In this document: positions 50,637 through 59,496 of the stretch, one piece after another
Position numbering within the stretch: position 1 is the first letter of the stretch
Layout of the letters: the number at the start of each line of letters is the position of its first letter
DNA from: Candidatus Tepidiaquacella proteinivora
GTDB lineage: Bacteria > Bacteroidota > Ignavibacteria > Tepidaquicellales > Tepidaquicellaceae
Assembly (NCBI GenBank): GCA_013348845.1
Contig: CP054675.1
Span: 124,001-188,000 of the forward strand
Reading direction: 5' to 3'
Length of the DNA: 64,000 bases
Notes under the pieces: model-generated
Database searches by the model: none
The model's input: the letters and a program-made list of their open reading frames with translations, nothing else
What the model was told of the DNA's origin: nothing
Made by a program: the position numbers and the translations under genes

Positions 50637-53600
50637 TAATTTAGTTTTAATTATTTTATTTTTATTATTTCGTTTGTGCTATTCACAAACTCCGGAATTG
50701 GTTATCCAGAATGGGCACAGTTCCGGAGCTTTGTTAATGGATGTGTCTTATGATGGCAGATATTTAATTTCAAGTGGTGCTGATATAAATTCTCTTATTG
50801 GTGAGGAATTTTCCGATTTACCTTATGATTTTTTTAAAAAGACTGATAAACAAAATGGTCTGATTATTTATGATTTATACTCCGGTAAAATTCTTAGATA
50901 TTGCCAGAATTCCAGAGGTGGTATTCATTCTATTGCTTCTTCTTTAATCGATTATTCTTTTGCAACAGGTGATTATTTCGGAAATATTTCAATTTTCGAT
51001 TTAAATGGTAATGTAATTAATTTTTTAAGTAAAACAACAGGAGATTTTACCCCTGTTTGTCTTGTAAATTATATAAGGTTTTTCAATAAGAAAAATTTTC
51101 TTGCTGCGGGTTACTCTGATTCTACTATATGTATTTGGGATTTAAGTGAAAAGAAAATTCAAAAAATATTTAAATTACCATCAAATGTAAAGTTGATGGA
51201 AATTTCTTATAAAGATAATTTTCTGATTTTTGGTTGTGAAAATGGCTATTCAGGGATTATAAGTTTAACAGGTGAGAATATTTCATTTTTTGATAAAAAT
51301 GATGGCGACATTATTGCTATTAGAATGACAAATGATGATAAATATGTTTATTCATTAAAAATAAATTCATTTCAGAATGAAATCCAGATATGGAATGTTA
51401 CAGGTTTAAAACTAGAGAATAAATTTTTAATTGATTCACCTATTTTCACGAGAGGCATATTTACAGCTGATTGTAAAAAATTATTTGCTTCGCCTTGGGT
51501 TGGTGGGTTAATTGAGATTAATTGTATAACAGGAAAAATAGAAAATGAAAATGTGTCTGAATCAAAAGAATTTACTTATGCATTATCAATTACTCCTGAT
51601 AGTAAAGTTTGTATTTTTTCTCTACCTTATGCAAAAAAAATTCAATTTTATGATTTAAGCAGCAAGAAAATAACAAAAACTATTTGGAATGAATTTGATT
51701 GGATTATTTCAGCAAATTTCCTATCAGACTCTAAGTCTTTTATTTCAGTTGCTGGAAAGAGTATTTATTGGTGGGATTTAGCTTATTGCAAAATTCAAAA
51801 CTCGCTAAAATTTGATGATGATATTTATTCTATTTCCTGCTCACAGGATAGTCGTTTATCTGCACTCGGAACCTCAAATGGGAATTTGGTTATTGTAGAT
51901 AATCAGAACAAATCATATAATCAATACAAATTTTCTGAATCACCAATATATGCAATTGAGTTTTCTGATATTAGTAAAAAGTTAGCTTTTGCTTCAGACA
52001 AAGTTTATATTTTCGATTTAGTAAATAATGAACTTATTAACTCTTTTAGGGCAGGTAATAAAACTATAAAAACAATAAAATTTATTTCTGAATCAGATTT
52101 TATTGTTGTTGGTGGATTTGACAAAGAAACAAAAATATTTAATTATAAGAATGGTGAGTTGGTGAAAATATTAGGTGAATTAAATGGTATAGTAATGTCT
52201 ATGGATATTGATGAAAAGGAATTAATTTCAATTTATTGTGCTGGTAAAGGCATTTATATCTATAATTATAAAAACTTTACTCTTGAAAAATTTATTAAAT
52301 ATGATAATTCTTTAATTACCTGTATAAAGTTAATTGAAGATAAAATGATTGCTTCAGATTGGAATGGAGAAATATATTTGATAGATTTAAAGACTGGTTC
52401 ATATAAAAAGTTATTTGCAGCTGGCGCTACTATTTTGAAAATAGATATATCACCTGATAAAAAATTCCTGATTACAGGTGGAACTGATGGTTGTGTGAAA
52501 TTATGGGATTTAAGGGAGAACATTGAATTGGCTAATTTTATTTCTGTTGGTAGTTTTGACTATTTAACTATTATACCTGAAAAATATTATACTGTATCTA
52601 AAAATGGTTATAGGGCTATTGCTTTCAGGATAGAGAATAGAGCGTATCCATTTGAGCAATTTGATTTGATATTTAACAGGCCGGATTTGGTATATAAAAA
52701 AATCGGTATCTTAACAGATGAAGAAATTGATATTTATAAAAAAGTATATGAAAAGAGATTAAAAAAAACAGGTTTTATTAATTTTAATCGTCCTGAGAAT
52801 TACTCAATTCCAGAAATTAGTATAATTAATAAAAACATAAAACATATCTCTGATAGTGATATTTTTAATCTTGAAGTTTCCGCAAATGATAACAAGTATT
52901 ATCTTAAAGAATTATTTATCTCAGTTAATAATGTTCCATATAAAAATATTATTTTAGATTCTAATAAATCTAAATTATATAAACTCGAAACTGAGATCCC
53001 TGTTGAATTATCTTATGGCAGAAATAAAATAACGGTATCCTGTTTTAATGAAAAAGGTATCGAATCATTAAATGAAGTTATAGAAATATTTTCATTAAAA
53101 GAGGTTAAACCTGATTTATATATTATTTCTTTTGGTGTATCAGAATATATTGATAGAAGCAGAAATCTAAATTATGCTTCTAAAGATGCAAAAGATTTTT
53201 CTAATTTGTTTCTTTCAGATGAGGTAAAATATAGGTTTAAGGAAGTAAAAGTAATTACATTAATTGATTCACAGGTTACAAAAGAAAATATTTTGGAAGT
53301 CAAAAAAATTCTGCTAAATACAAAAATTAATGATGTTGTAATCTTATTTTTTGCAGGCCATGGTTTACTTGATAAAGATGGGAATTATTATTTCGGGACT
53401 TATGATATTAATTTTGATAAGCCAACACAAAGAGGAATTAATTATGACGAGATAGAATCCTTACTTGATGGTATAAATGCAAGGATAAAAATTCTTTTTA
53501 TGGATTCCTGCCATTCTGGTGATTTAGATGAAGATGAGTATAAAAGTATAAAACAGATTAAAGATAAATTAGATACATCAGATTTCCGGTTGGTAATTAA

Positions 53601-53961
53601 CAGTGGAGTGAGGGGTGATGAAATTACCGAGGGAAGTGTTAATCAAGAGCGAAGCAAATCTTTATATGAATATATGAAAGAATTATTCAATGATATTTCA
53701 AGAACTACTGGTGCTATAGTTATTTCAGCTTCAAGTGGAATATCTTATGCTCTTGAATCGTCTGAGTTAAAAAACGGAGTTTTTACATATTCTATTATTA
53801 AGGGATTAAAGAATAAAGAGGCAGATTTAAATAAAGATGGGAAAATTTTTATAAGTGAATTAAAAGAATATATTATTGATAATGTTAGTAGATTAACTAA
53901 TAACGGGCAGAAACCAACGGTAAGAAAGGAAAATTTTGAATATGATTATCAAATTTGGTAA
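50626..53961 (+). CDS. Exported WD40-repeat protein with C-terminal caspase (C14) domain
   Basis: Protein of 1111 aa. A signal peptide (1-21) is followed by WD40-type blades over about 25-680, for example STICIWDLSEKK, SIYWWDLAYCK and DGCVKLWDLRENI, enough for two propellers. A linker with beta character (about 700-830) precedes a caspase-like peptidase fold from LYIISFGVSEYIDRSRNLNY. The catalytic dyad is H912 in FFAGHGLL and C962 in LFMDSCHSGD. Substrate-pocket residues follow in VISASSGISYALES. The C terminus, ADLNKDGKIFISELKEYI, looks like a calcium-binding dockerin/EF-type helix pair common after bacterial caspase domains. It overlaps both neighbouring genes. Confidence 0.92.
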   Translation: MRINNLVLIILFLLFRLCYSQTPELVIQNGHSSGALLMDVSYDGRYLISSGADINSLIGEEFSDLPYDFFKKTDKQNGLIIYDLYSGKILRYCQNSRGGIHSIASSLIDYSFATGDYFGNISIFDLNGNVINFLSKTTGDFTPVCLVNYIRFFNKKNFLAAGYSDSTICIWDLSEKKIQKIFKLPSNVKLMEISYKDNFLIFGCENGYSGIISLTGENISFFDKNDGDIIAIRMTNDDKYVYSLKINSFQNEIQIWNVTGLKLENKFLIDSPIFTRGIFTADCKKLFASPWVGGLIEINCITGKIENENVSESKEFTYALSITPDSKVCIFSLPYAKKIQFYDLSSKKITKTIWNEFDWIISANFLSDSKSFISVAGKSIYWWDLAYCKIQNSLKFDDDIYSISCSQDSRLSALGTSNGNLVIVDNQNKSYNQYKFSESPIYAIEFSDISKKLAFASDKVYIFDLVNNELINSFRAGNKTIKTIKFISESDFIVVGGFDKETKIFNYKNGELVKILGELNGIVMSMDIDEKELISIYCAGKGIYIYNYKNFTLEKFIKYDNSLITCIKLIEDKMIASDWNGEIYLIDLKTGSYKKLFAAGATILKIDISPDKKFLITGGTDGCVKLWDLRENIELANFISVGSFDYLTIIPEKYYTVSKNGYRAIAFRIENRAYPFEQFDLIFNRPDLVYKKIGILTDEEIDIYKKVYEKRLKKTGFINFNRPENYSIPEISIINKNIKHISDSDIFNLEVSANDNKYYLKELFISVNNVPYKNIILDSNKSKLYKLETEIPVELSYGRNKITVSCFNEKGIESLNEVIEIFSLKEVKPDLYIISFGVSEYIDRSRNLNYASKDAKDFSNLFLSDEVKYRFKEVKVITLIDSQVTKENILEVKKILLNTKINDVVILFFAGHGLLDKDGNYYFGTYDINFDKPTQRGINYDEIESLLDGINARIKILFMDSCHSGDLDEDEYKSIKQIKDKLDTSDFRLVINSGVRGDEITEGSVNQERSKSLYEYMKELFNDISRTTGAIVISASSGISYALESSELKNGVFTYSIIKGLKNKEADLNKDGKIFISELKEYIIDNVSRLTNNGQKPTVRKENFEYDYQIW

Positions 53962-55909
53962 AATATTTTCATTATTATTAATTTTTTTCATAATTGTTGG
54001 AAATAGTTTTCCTCAGGAAAAAAGAGGAATTATTATTGCTATTTCTAAATACAAAGATGAAAATTGGCGTGAAATACATTCACATAATGATGTTGATTTA
54101 ATAAAAAATATTTTATTATCACAGGGTTTTAAGGAAAATAATATTTTAATTTTAAAGGATTCTGCTGCTACAAAAAGAAATATTCTTAAATCATTTGATT
54201 ATTTACTTTCTGAATCAAAAGTTGGTGATATATTAGTGATTCACTTTTCAGGGCATGGACAAAGAATTTTTGATGATAATGATGATGAAAATGATTTTGC
54301 AGATGAAGCTTTAGTAACTTATGATGCTTATCAAAAATGGTCTGAATTTTATAAGGGTGAAAATCACTTAAGAGATGATGAAATTTCAGAATATTTAAAT
54401 AAATTTAGAAGTAAAATTGGGCAAAGTGGTAATGTTATTTTATTTATAGATGCTTGTTATAGCGGAAGTATTACAAGAAGTTCAGAATTCTATAGAGGTA
54501 TTGATGATATTTTCGGCCCACCTGATTTTAAAGAGAAAATTAATAGAATTATTTCAAATCCATCAGAACCAACCGGAATATTTAAAAGTTGTAAAACAGC
54601 TGAAGAAGAAGAGGGAAATTTATTAGCAAATCTTGTTGTATTTACATCTTCGAGAAATAATGAAAGGAGCAAAGAAATAACAGACGGAGAAAAATTTTAT
54701 GGCTCATTGAGCTATGGACTTTCCTTAGCTTTTTCAGAGATTAAAGGTGATGAAACATATAGAATGATTTATGACCGTGTGTATTCATTTATGAAATTTA
54801 AAGCAAGATTAGAACAGGTTCCATTAGTTGAAGGTGATGTTGACAATATTGTCTTTGCAAATAATTTATTACCAACCGAATCTTATTTTAAAATTATTGA
54901 AAGAAATATTTACGGAGAATTAGTAGTTAATGGTGGAAGAATAACAGGATTAAATGATAGTACAGTTTTGGGTATATATTCGGAATCATTCAGATATCCG
55001 GAACCAAACGAACAAATTACTACAGGTATAATATACAATGCAGGGAATTTCAAATCTTTGATAAAAATTGAAGCTTTAGATAAATTATCAATAAATGATT
55101 TAGGAAAATACCGTTTGTTTATTTTAAAGGAAGGGGTTGCTATAAAAAAATTGCTCGTTGCTTTTGATAATGTTGAAGAGAATTTTAAAAAGCAGATTTT
55201 AAATGAATTAAATAATTTAAAATATTTTGAGGAAAATAGTGTTACCCCTGATTATATCTTAACTAATTTTAATCATAATAAAATCGAAATAAATGACTCT
55301 GTTTTTCTTTTTAAAAATGGAAATAATCTTAAGTTTATAAAATCTTTCAGTGTTTCTTCTGCCGAAACACCCGAAAAAATTAAGTCAATATTAAAATACC
55401 TGTATAAGAGGGATATGTTAATTGGTTTTGAAATGCAAAGTGAATATTATAATGTTGAAATAAAAATACACAATTTATCTGCCGGTGAAATTAATTCTTC
55501 CTTATTTCAGGAAGGAAATCAATTTGATACAATTAAAATTATCATAAAAAATATAGGTGAACGTTCGGGGTATCTTACGCTAATAAATATTCAACCTGAT
55601 GATTCTATTAAGCAATATATTCCAAAACAAAATGAAAATATTAGCCAATATTTTCTTGAACCAGGTGCGGTAGTTGAAAAGAAGTTTAGAAACTCAAAAT
55701 TGGGTGAAGATATATACAAAGTATTTATAACTAAAGATTATATTGATTTTAATTTTATTATCGATTCAAAAGCAGGTAGGAGAGCGGCTGACTTAACAGA
55801 ACTTGAGGTCCTATTCGATGATATTGATAAAGGTTTTAAACCAAGAGCGAACTTAAATGTAGCGGGGACAACAAAACAAATTTTAATAAATGTTAAGGAA
55901 AAGAAATAA
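53942..55909 (+). CDS. Exported metacaspase-like (C14) peptidase with C-terminal beta domain
   Basis: Protein of 655 aa. A signal peptide ends near NSFPQ. The caspase p20 region starts RGIIIAISKYKDENW. The catalytic His is H105 in HFSGHGQR and the Cys is C172 in LFIDACYSGS, in the type I metacaspase arrangement. EALVTYDA between them matches the family. From about 330 onward there are beta-rich segments, the last (about 560-650, YLTLINIQPDDSIKQYIP and the PGAVVEKKF segment) resembling DUF4384, a common partner of bacterial caspases. I chose ATG 53942 over TTG 53936. The start lies inside the end of the WD40-caspase gene (20-nt overlap). Confidence 0.93.
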   Translation: MIIKFGKIFSLLLIFFIIVGNSFPQEKRGIIIAISKYKDENWREIHSHNDVDLIKNILLSQGFKENNILILKDSAATKRNILKSFDYLLSESKVGDILVIHFSGHGQRIFDDNDDENDFADEALVTYDAYQKWSEFYKGENHLRDDEISEYLNKFRSKIGQSGNVILFIDACYSGSITRSSEFYRGIDDIFGPPDFKEKINRIISNPSEPTGIFKSCKTAEEEEGNLLANLVVFTSSRNNERSKEITDGEKFYGSLSYGLSLAFSEIKGDETYRMIYDRVYSFMKFKARLEQVPLVEGDVDNIVFANNLLPTESYFKIIERNIYGELVVNGGRITGLNDSTVLGIYSESFRYPEPNEQITTGIIYNAGNFKSLIKIEALDKLSINDLGKYRLFILKEGVAIKKLLVAFDNVEENFKKQILNELNNLKYFEENSVTPDYILTNFNHNKIEINDSVFLFKNGNNLKFIKSFSVSSAETPEKIKSILKYLYKRDMLIGFEMQSEYYNVEIKIHNLSAGEINSSLFQEGNQFDTIKIIIKNIGERSGYLTLINIQPDDSIKQYIPKQNENISQYFLEPGAVVEKKFRNSKLGEDIYKVFITKDYIDFNFIIDSKAGRRAADLTELEVLFDDIDKGFKPRANLNVAGTTKQILINVKEKK

Positions 55910-55951
55910 TAAAAAATTTCATAAGGATTATCTTTTTCTTAATAAATATTA

Positions 55952-56839
55952 TTATCTCTTGCTTTTATGAACGATGAAAATCCCTGATAGTACAGCAATT
56001 CCCCCGATAATATCGAAAATATTGAATAATTCATTCAAAAAAATAAATGACACAAATGCCGTAACTACCGGTTGTCCTAATAATGTTGGAGCAACTATGG
56101 AAGCAGGAATATGTCCCTGTACATAATTTAAAATTAACCATCCGATTACCTGAACAATAATTCCTAAAGCAAGGAAATTTAACCAGGTCACAGTTGGATA
56201 ATCAAAAAAGGGAAATTTAAAAATTATAACAGCTATCGCTGGAGCGATAATTGAACCGATTGCAGAATAAACGAAGAAACTTAATGTGTTAAGGTATTCT
56301 CTGCCTTTTTGAGTCGCAAGATAATAAGCACCATAGAAAAAGCCTGCAAGTAAACCAAGTATAGTTCCGGTTCCAAATTCGCTTGCTCTGTTTAAATCCT
56401 GTCCTAATACAAGTATTGTTCCTCCAAGTGCGACAATTAAACCAAACCAGAATAAAATTTTTAGTCTTTCCTTAAAAATTATCATAGCTCCAAGTCCTAC
56501 CCAAATTGGAGCAGTATTAGCCATCAGAGTAGGATTTGTAATCCCTCCAATTTGTACCCCTGTTGACCAAAGGACTAAATCGGTACCAAAGAAAAAGCCC
56601 CCTAATAAAGCAGCAATAATTCCTTTGGCGTTTGATTTTTGTTTTTTCTTCTTAACATTAATTAAAAACGGAATGATGATAATTAAAATTGCAAATAGTA
56701 TTCTGTAAAATGCTGTTACACTACCTGGAGCATTTGCCCATTTAACGAATATTGCAGAAAACCCAAGAATTATTACTCCTATAATAAGGAATACATACAA
56801 GAATATTTTTGATGGTTTCTTATTAGTTAATTTTTTCAA
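55952..56839 (-). CDS. EamA/DMT-family transporter
   Basis: Inner-membrane protein of 295 aa with ten predicted helices in two EamA repeats. The first includes AIFVKWANAPGSVTAFYRIL, the second AGFFYGAYYLATQKGRE and later GHIPASIVAPTLLGQPVVTA. The drug/metabolite transporter fold is clear, but the substrate is not predictable. The start codon is TTG at 56839, overlapping the TGA of the upstream radical SAM gene (TTGA), so the two are coupled. Confidence 0.92.
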   Translation of the reverse strand: MKKLTNKKPSKIFLYVFLIIGVIILGFSAIFVKWANAPGSVTAFYRILFAILIIIIPFLINVKKKKQKSNAKGIIAALLGGFFFGTDLVLWSTGVQIGGITNPTLMANTAPIWVGLGAMIIFKERLKILFWFGLIVALGGTILVLGQDLNRASEFGTGTILGLLAGFFYGAYYLATQKGREYLNTLSFFVYSAIGSIIAPAIAVIIFKFPFFDYPTVTWLNFLALGIIVQVIGWLILNYVQGHIPASIVAPTLLGQPVVTAFVSFIFLNELFNIFDIIGGIAVLSGIFIVHKSKR

Positions 56840-57591
56840 AATACTTCAGATTTAATATTATATTTCACAAGTTCACTCTGAATTTCTGTTAGCTCTTTTT
56901 TATTTAAGGGTAAGATATCGTCAGAAGGATAACTTCTATCAAGAGAATAAATCTGAACAGATTTCGGTTTTATTTTCAATAACAAATTTATCCAGTCAGA
57001 TATATTTTTATTATTGTAGTTACCACATTTTCCTTTTGTAAAGAGTGATTGTATTACTATTTCTTTTAAATTCATCAAGCCTTCAATAATATCAGATATA
57101 TTAATCTCTACGACAGGTCTATTATAAATTTTAAATGTTTCTTGATTGCCTGCATCGAGTTTCATTATTCGTAAGTCAAGTTTTTTTAGTGCTTCTAAAA
57201 TATTCGCATTTTTTAAAGTTGTTGAGTTAGAAAGTATAGCTATTTTTGTTTCTGGTAAAAATTTATCTCTAATCATTATAACTTCATCTACTATCGAACT
57301 AAAATCAGGATGTAAAGTTGGTTCTCCATTTCCTGCAAAAGTTATATGTTCAATACTATGATAATTATTACTAAGTGCATTAATTAGTGCAACTTTAATA
57401 TCTTTAAATTCGGGAAAATCATAATTTTTGATACTTTCATTTATATTTACTTTAGTCCAACCACATTCACAATAAAGGCAATCAAAAGTACAAATTTTTT
57501 TTGAAACAGGTAATAGATTAATTCCTAATGATATCCCAAGCCTTCTTGATAACACTGGACCATAAACTATATTCTGTTTTATTCCTGCCAA
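56836..57591 (-). CDS. Radical SAM protein
   Basis: Protein of 251 aa. The CxxxCxxC cluster motif is CTFDCLYC (C34, C38, C41), preceded by VYGPVLSRRLGISLGINLLP. The latter is typical of a widespread group related to MoaA/NifB and TYW1-like proteins. FAGNGEPTLHPDF is the SAM-binding GGE-like segment. ILSNSTTL and LDAGNQETF continue the barrel. The specific reaction is unknown. The start is TTG at 57591. Co-transcribed with the transporter. Confidence 0.9.
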   Translation of the reverse strand: MAGIKQNIVYGPVLSRRLGISLGINLLPVSKKICTFDCLYCECGWTKVNINESIKNYDFPEFKDIKVALINALSNNYHSIEHITFAGNGEPTLHPDFSSIVDEVIMIRDKFLPETKIAILSNSTTLKNANILEALKKLDLRIMKLDAGNQETFKIYNRPVVEINISDIIEGLMNLKEIVIQSLFTKGKCGNYNNKNISDWINLLLKIKPKSVQIYSLDRSYPSDDILPLNKKELTEIQSELVKYNIKSEVF

Positions 57592-57693
57592 AATAATTTC
57601 TTTACTTAAACAAAAATATTTTTTTTACATTAATAATAAAGGGATTATTTTAAGTCTAAAGAAATTTAAACATTTTATATGAAGATTATTGCT

Positions 57694-57725
57694 TTTGGAA
57701 ATAATTAAATTAAATTTTATATTTG
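57694..57725 (+). promoter_or_regulatory. Bacteroidota-type promoter (TTTG / TATATTTG) before the alcohol dehydrogenase
   Basis: TTTG (57694-57697) and TATATTTG (57718-57725) are 20 nt apart, fitting the Bacteroides-type -33/-7 consensus TTTG-N19-21-TAnnTTTG. The predicted start of transcription falls only a few bases before the ATG at 57733, so the message would be nearly leaderless. In AT-rich DNA such a match can occur by chance. Confidence 0.45.
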
Positions 57726-57732
57726 TAATATT

Positions 57733-58758
57733 ATGAAGGCATTAGTATTAGAAAAGGTTAGTAATTTCGATATAAATCCTGAACCTTTAATTCTTAAAGA
57801 AATTCCTGAACCAACCCCTTCGGATAATGACTTGTTATTAAAAATTTCAGCTTGCGGGGTGTGTCATACAGAGATTGATGAAATTGAAGGAAGAACTCCA
57901 CCGCCAGTATTCCCTATGATTTTAGGACATCAGGCAGTTGGAAAAGTTATTGGTAAAGGTAAAAATGTATCGAAATTTGATTTAGGTGATAGAGTCGGCG
58001 TTGGGTGGTTTTTTTCTTCTTGTGGAAAATGTGAATTTTGTTTAAGAGGGGACGAGAACCTATGTGATGAATTTAAAGCAACTGGTAGAGATGTTTTTGG
58101 TGGATATGCGGAATATATGGTTGTACCGGAAACTTCTGCTTTCTTTATCCCTGATGTTTTTTCAGATGAAGAATCAGCTCCTTTATTTTGTGCTGGTGCT
58201 ATTGGATACCGCTCATTAAAATTATCTTCAATTAAAGATGGAGACAACTTAGGGTTAACAGGTTTCGGTGCATCGGGTCATCTTGTCTTGAAACTCGTAA
58301 AAAACAAATTCCCGAATACAAAAATATTTGTTTTTGCAAGAAGTGAAAAAGAAAGGGAATTTGCCGTACAACTTGGCGCTTATTGGAGTGGTGATACATT
58401 TGAAGAAAGCCCTGAAAAATTAAATGCAATAATTGATACTACACCTGTATGGACACCTGTTGTGAAAGCTCTAGAAAATTTAAAGCAAGGAGGAAGACTT
58501 GTAATTAATGCGATTAGAAAAGAGGATATAGATAAGAATTTTCTGATGAATATTGATTATTCAAAACATTTATGGCTTGAGAAAGAAATTAAATCTGTCG
58601 CTAATGTTTCACCTTCAGATATTAAAGATTTTCTGAAAATTGCGGGAGTTATACCCATAAAACCAGAGTATCAGACTTATAAATTGGAAGATGCAAATCT
58701 TGCATTAAGGGAATTAAAAGAAAGAAAAATTAGGGGTGCGAAAGTTTTAATTATTTAG
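57733..58758 (+). CDS. Zinc-dependent alcohol dehydrogenase
   Basis: Medium-chain dehydrogenase of 341 aa. Catalytic zinc ligands are C44 in CGVCHTEID and H66 in ILGHQAVGK, with Gln in place of the usual Glu after His. The structural zinc lobe is SSCGKCEFCLRGDENLC. Rossmann motif GFGASGHLVLKL lies near 175. LLGHQ-type members are the YjgB/AdhP-like alcohol dehydrogenases with broad primary alcohol and aldehyde activity. Single gene between a radical SAM unit and tRNA-Ser. Confidence 0.93.
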   Translation: MKALVLEKVSNFDINPEPLILKEIPEPTPSDNDLLLKISACGVCHTEIDEIEGRTPPPVFPMILGHQAVGKVIGKGKNVSKFDLGDRVGVGWFFSSCGKCEFCLRGDENLCDEFKATGRDVFGGYAEYMVVPETSAFFIPDVFSDEESAPLFCAGAIGYRSLKLSSIKDGDNLGLTGFGASGHLVLKLVKNKFPNTKIFVFARSEKEREFAVQLGAYWSGDTFEESPEKLNAIIDTTPVWTPVVKALENLKQGGRLVINAIRKEDIDKNFLMNIDYSKHLWLEKEIKSVANVSPSDIKDFLKIAGVIPIKPEYQTYKLEDANLALRELKERKIRGAKVLII

Positions 58759-58872
58759 GAAAAGATTTCAAAAAAACGATCCTATTCAGGAGGATAATAT
58801 TGCTTTATTCTGAAATAATATATTGAAATTTATCGCAATTAACTAAAATTATTAAATTCCTTTGTACCTTTG

Positions 58873-58959
58873 CAGAGAGAGAGGGATTCGAACCCCCGGT
58901 ACCCGAATGGGTACAACGGTTTTCAAGACCGCCGCTTTCAACCACTCAGCCATCTCTCT
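58873..58959 (-). tRNA. tRNA-Ser (anticodon TGA)
   Basis: On the minus strand, acceptor AGAGAGA (58959-58953) pairs with TCTCTCT (58880-58874). The anticodon stem GCGGT/ACCGT has loop CTTGAAA, giving TGA. A class II variable arm (TGTACCCATTCGGGTACC) and T arm GGGGGTTCGAATCCCTC are present. Discriminator G is at 58873. CCA is not encoded. Confidence 0.97.
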
Positions 58960-59416
58960 GTATATAATATATGATTATTCAATTTTAAACCTTATTTATA
59001 TAATATCTTACACTTTTCTATATAAATAATATCAAAGAACTAAAGAAAATAACCTTAAAAAATTTAACATTAAAAATAGTTTTTAATAAACATAATTTCA
59101 ATGATAATAGCTATTAGTAATATTAAATAATTATAAAATCTAATTCTTTGTACATTTATAATAAAACCCAAAAAAGTTCGGCTTTCAAATTATAACTATC
59201 TCATACATAGGATATCATAAAAAACGGAGCTACATCCGGTTTTACCCTTCAATAGCTCCGTAGGAGGGGGGAAATGAAACTTTTCTAATACTATAAACAC
59301 AAAATAAATTTATTTAGTTCATTTTAATTTATTTTTTATTTGCTTAGAGTGTTTTGACTAATTTAAATTTCTAATAATTTAATATTTAGGTAATAAAAAT
59401 TTTACAATTTTTTATA
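58960..59416. other. Long non-coding region with one structured element
   Basis: About 460 nt between tRNA-Ser and the nlpC-type promoter, very AT-rich and without a credible ORF. The only ordered sequence is the GC-richer block at 59218-59276, listed separately. The tRNA-Ser promoter must lie here on the minus strand. Confidence 0.6.
59218..59276. promoter_or_regulatory. Structured intergenic element: 9-bp stem with purine-rich flank
   Basis: ACGGAGCTA (59224-59232) and TAGCTCCGT (59253-59261) form a perfect stem around a 20-nt loop. On the minus strand it is followed by six T (complement of 59218-59223), so it reads as an intrinsic terminator for an unknown leftward transcript. On the plus strand the loop CCCTTC (59245-59250) can pair with GGAGGG (59263-59268), making an H-type pseudoknot that would mask an AGGAGGGGGG before a four-codon ORF (ATG 59274, MKLF). 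I cannot tell which strand matters. It matches no riboswitch class I know. Confidence 0.5.
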
Positions 59417-59445
59417 TTGACATGAATTTTTAATATTAGTATATT
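59417..59445 (+). promoter_or_regulatory. Near-consensus sigma-70-like promoter of the NlpC/P60 gene
   Basis: TTGACA (59417-59422), a 17-nt spacer, then TATATT (59440-59445). Transcription would start near 59452, giving a leader of about 45 nt before the ATG at 59497. It lies downstream of the structured element, so that element is not in this mRNA. Confidence 0.7.
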
Positions 59446-59496
59446 AAACAATCAAATTTGTTCTTTGAGATAGGTCTAATTAAAAAAGGAGAGATA

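Noticed and set aside
59160-59496. ydaO/c-di-AMP riboswitch controlling the NlpC/P60 gene
   Set aside because: The gene type fits that regulon, but the sequence lacks the conserved ydaO core, and the promoter lies downstream of the structured block.
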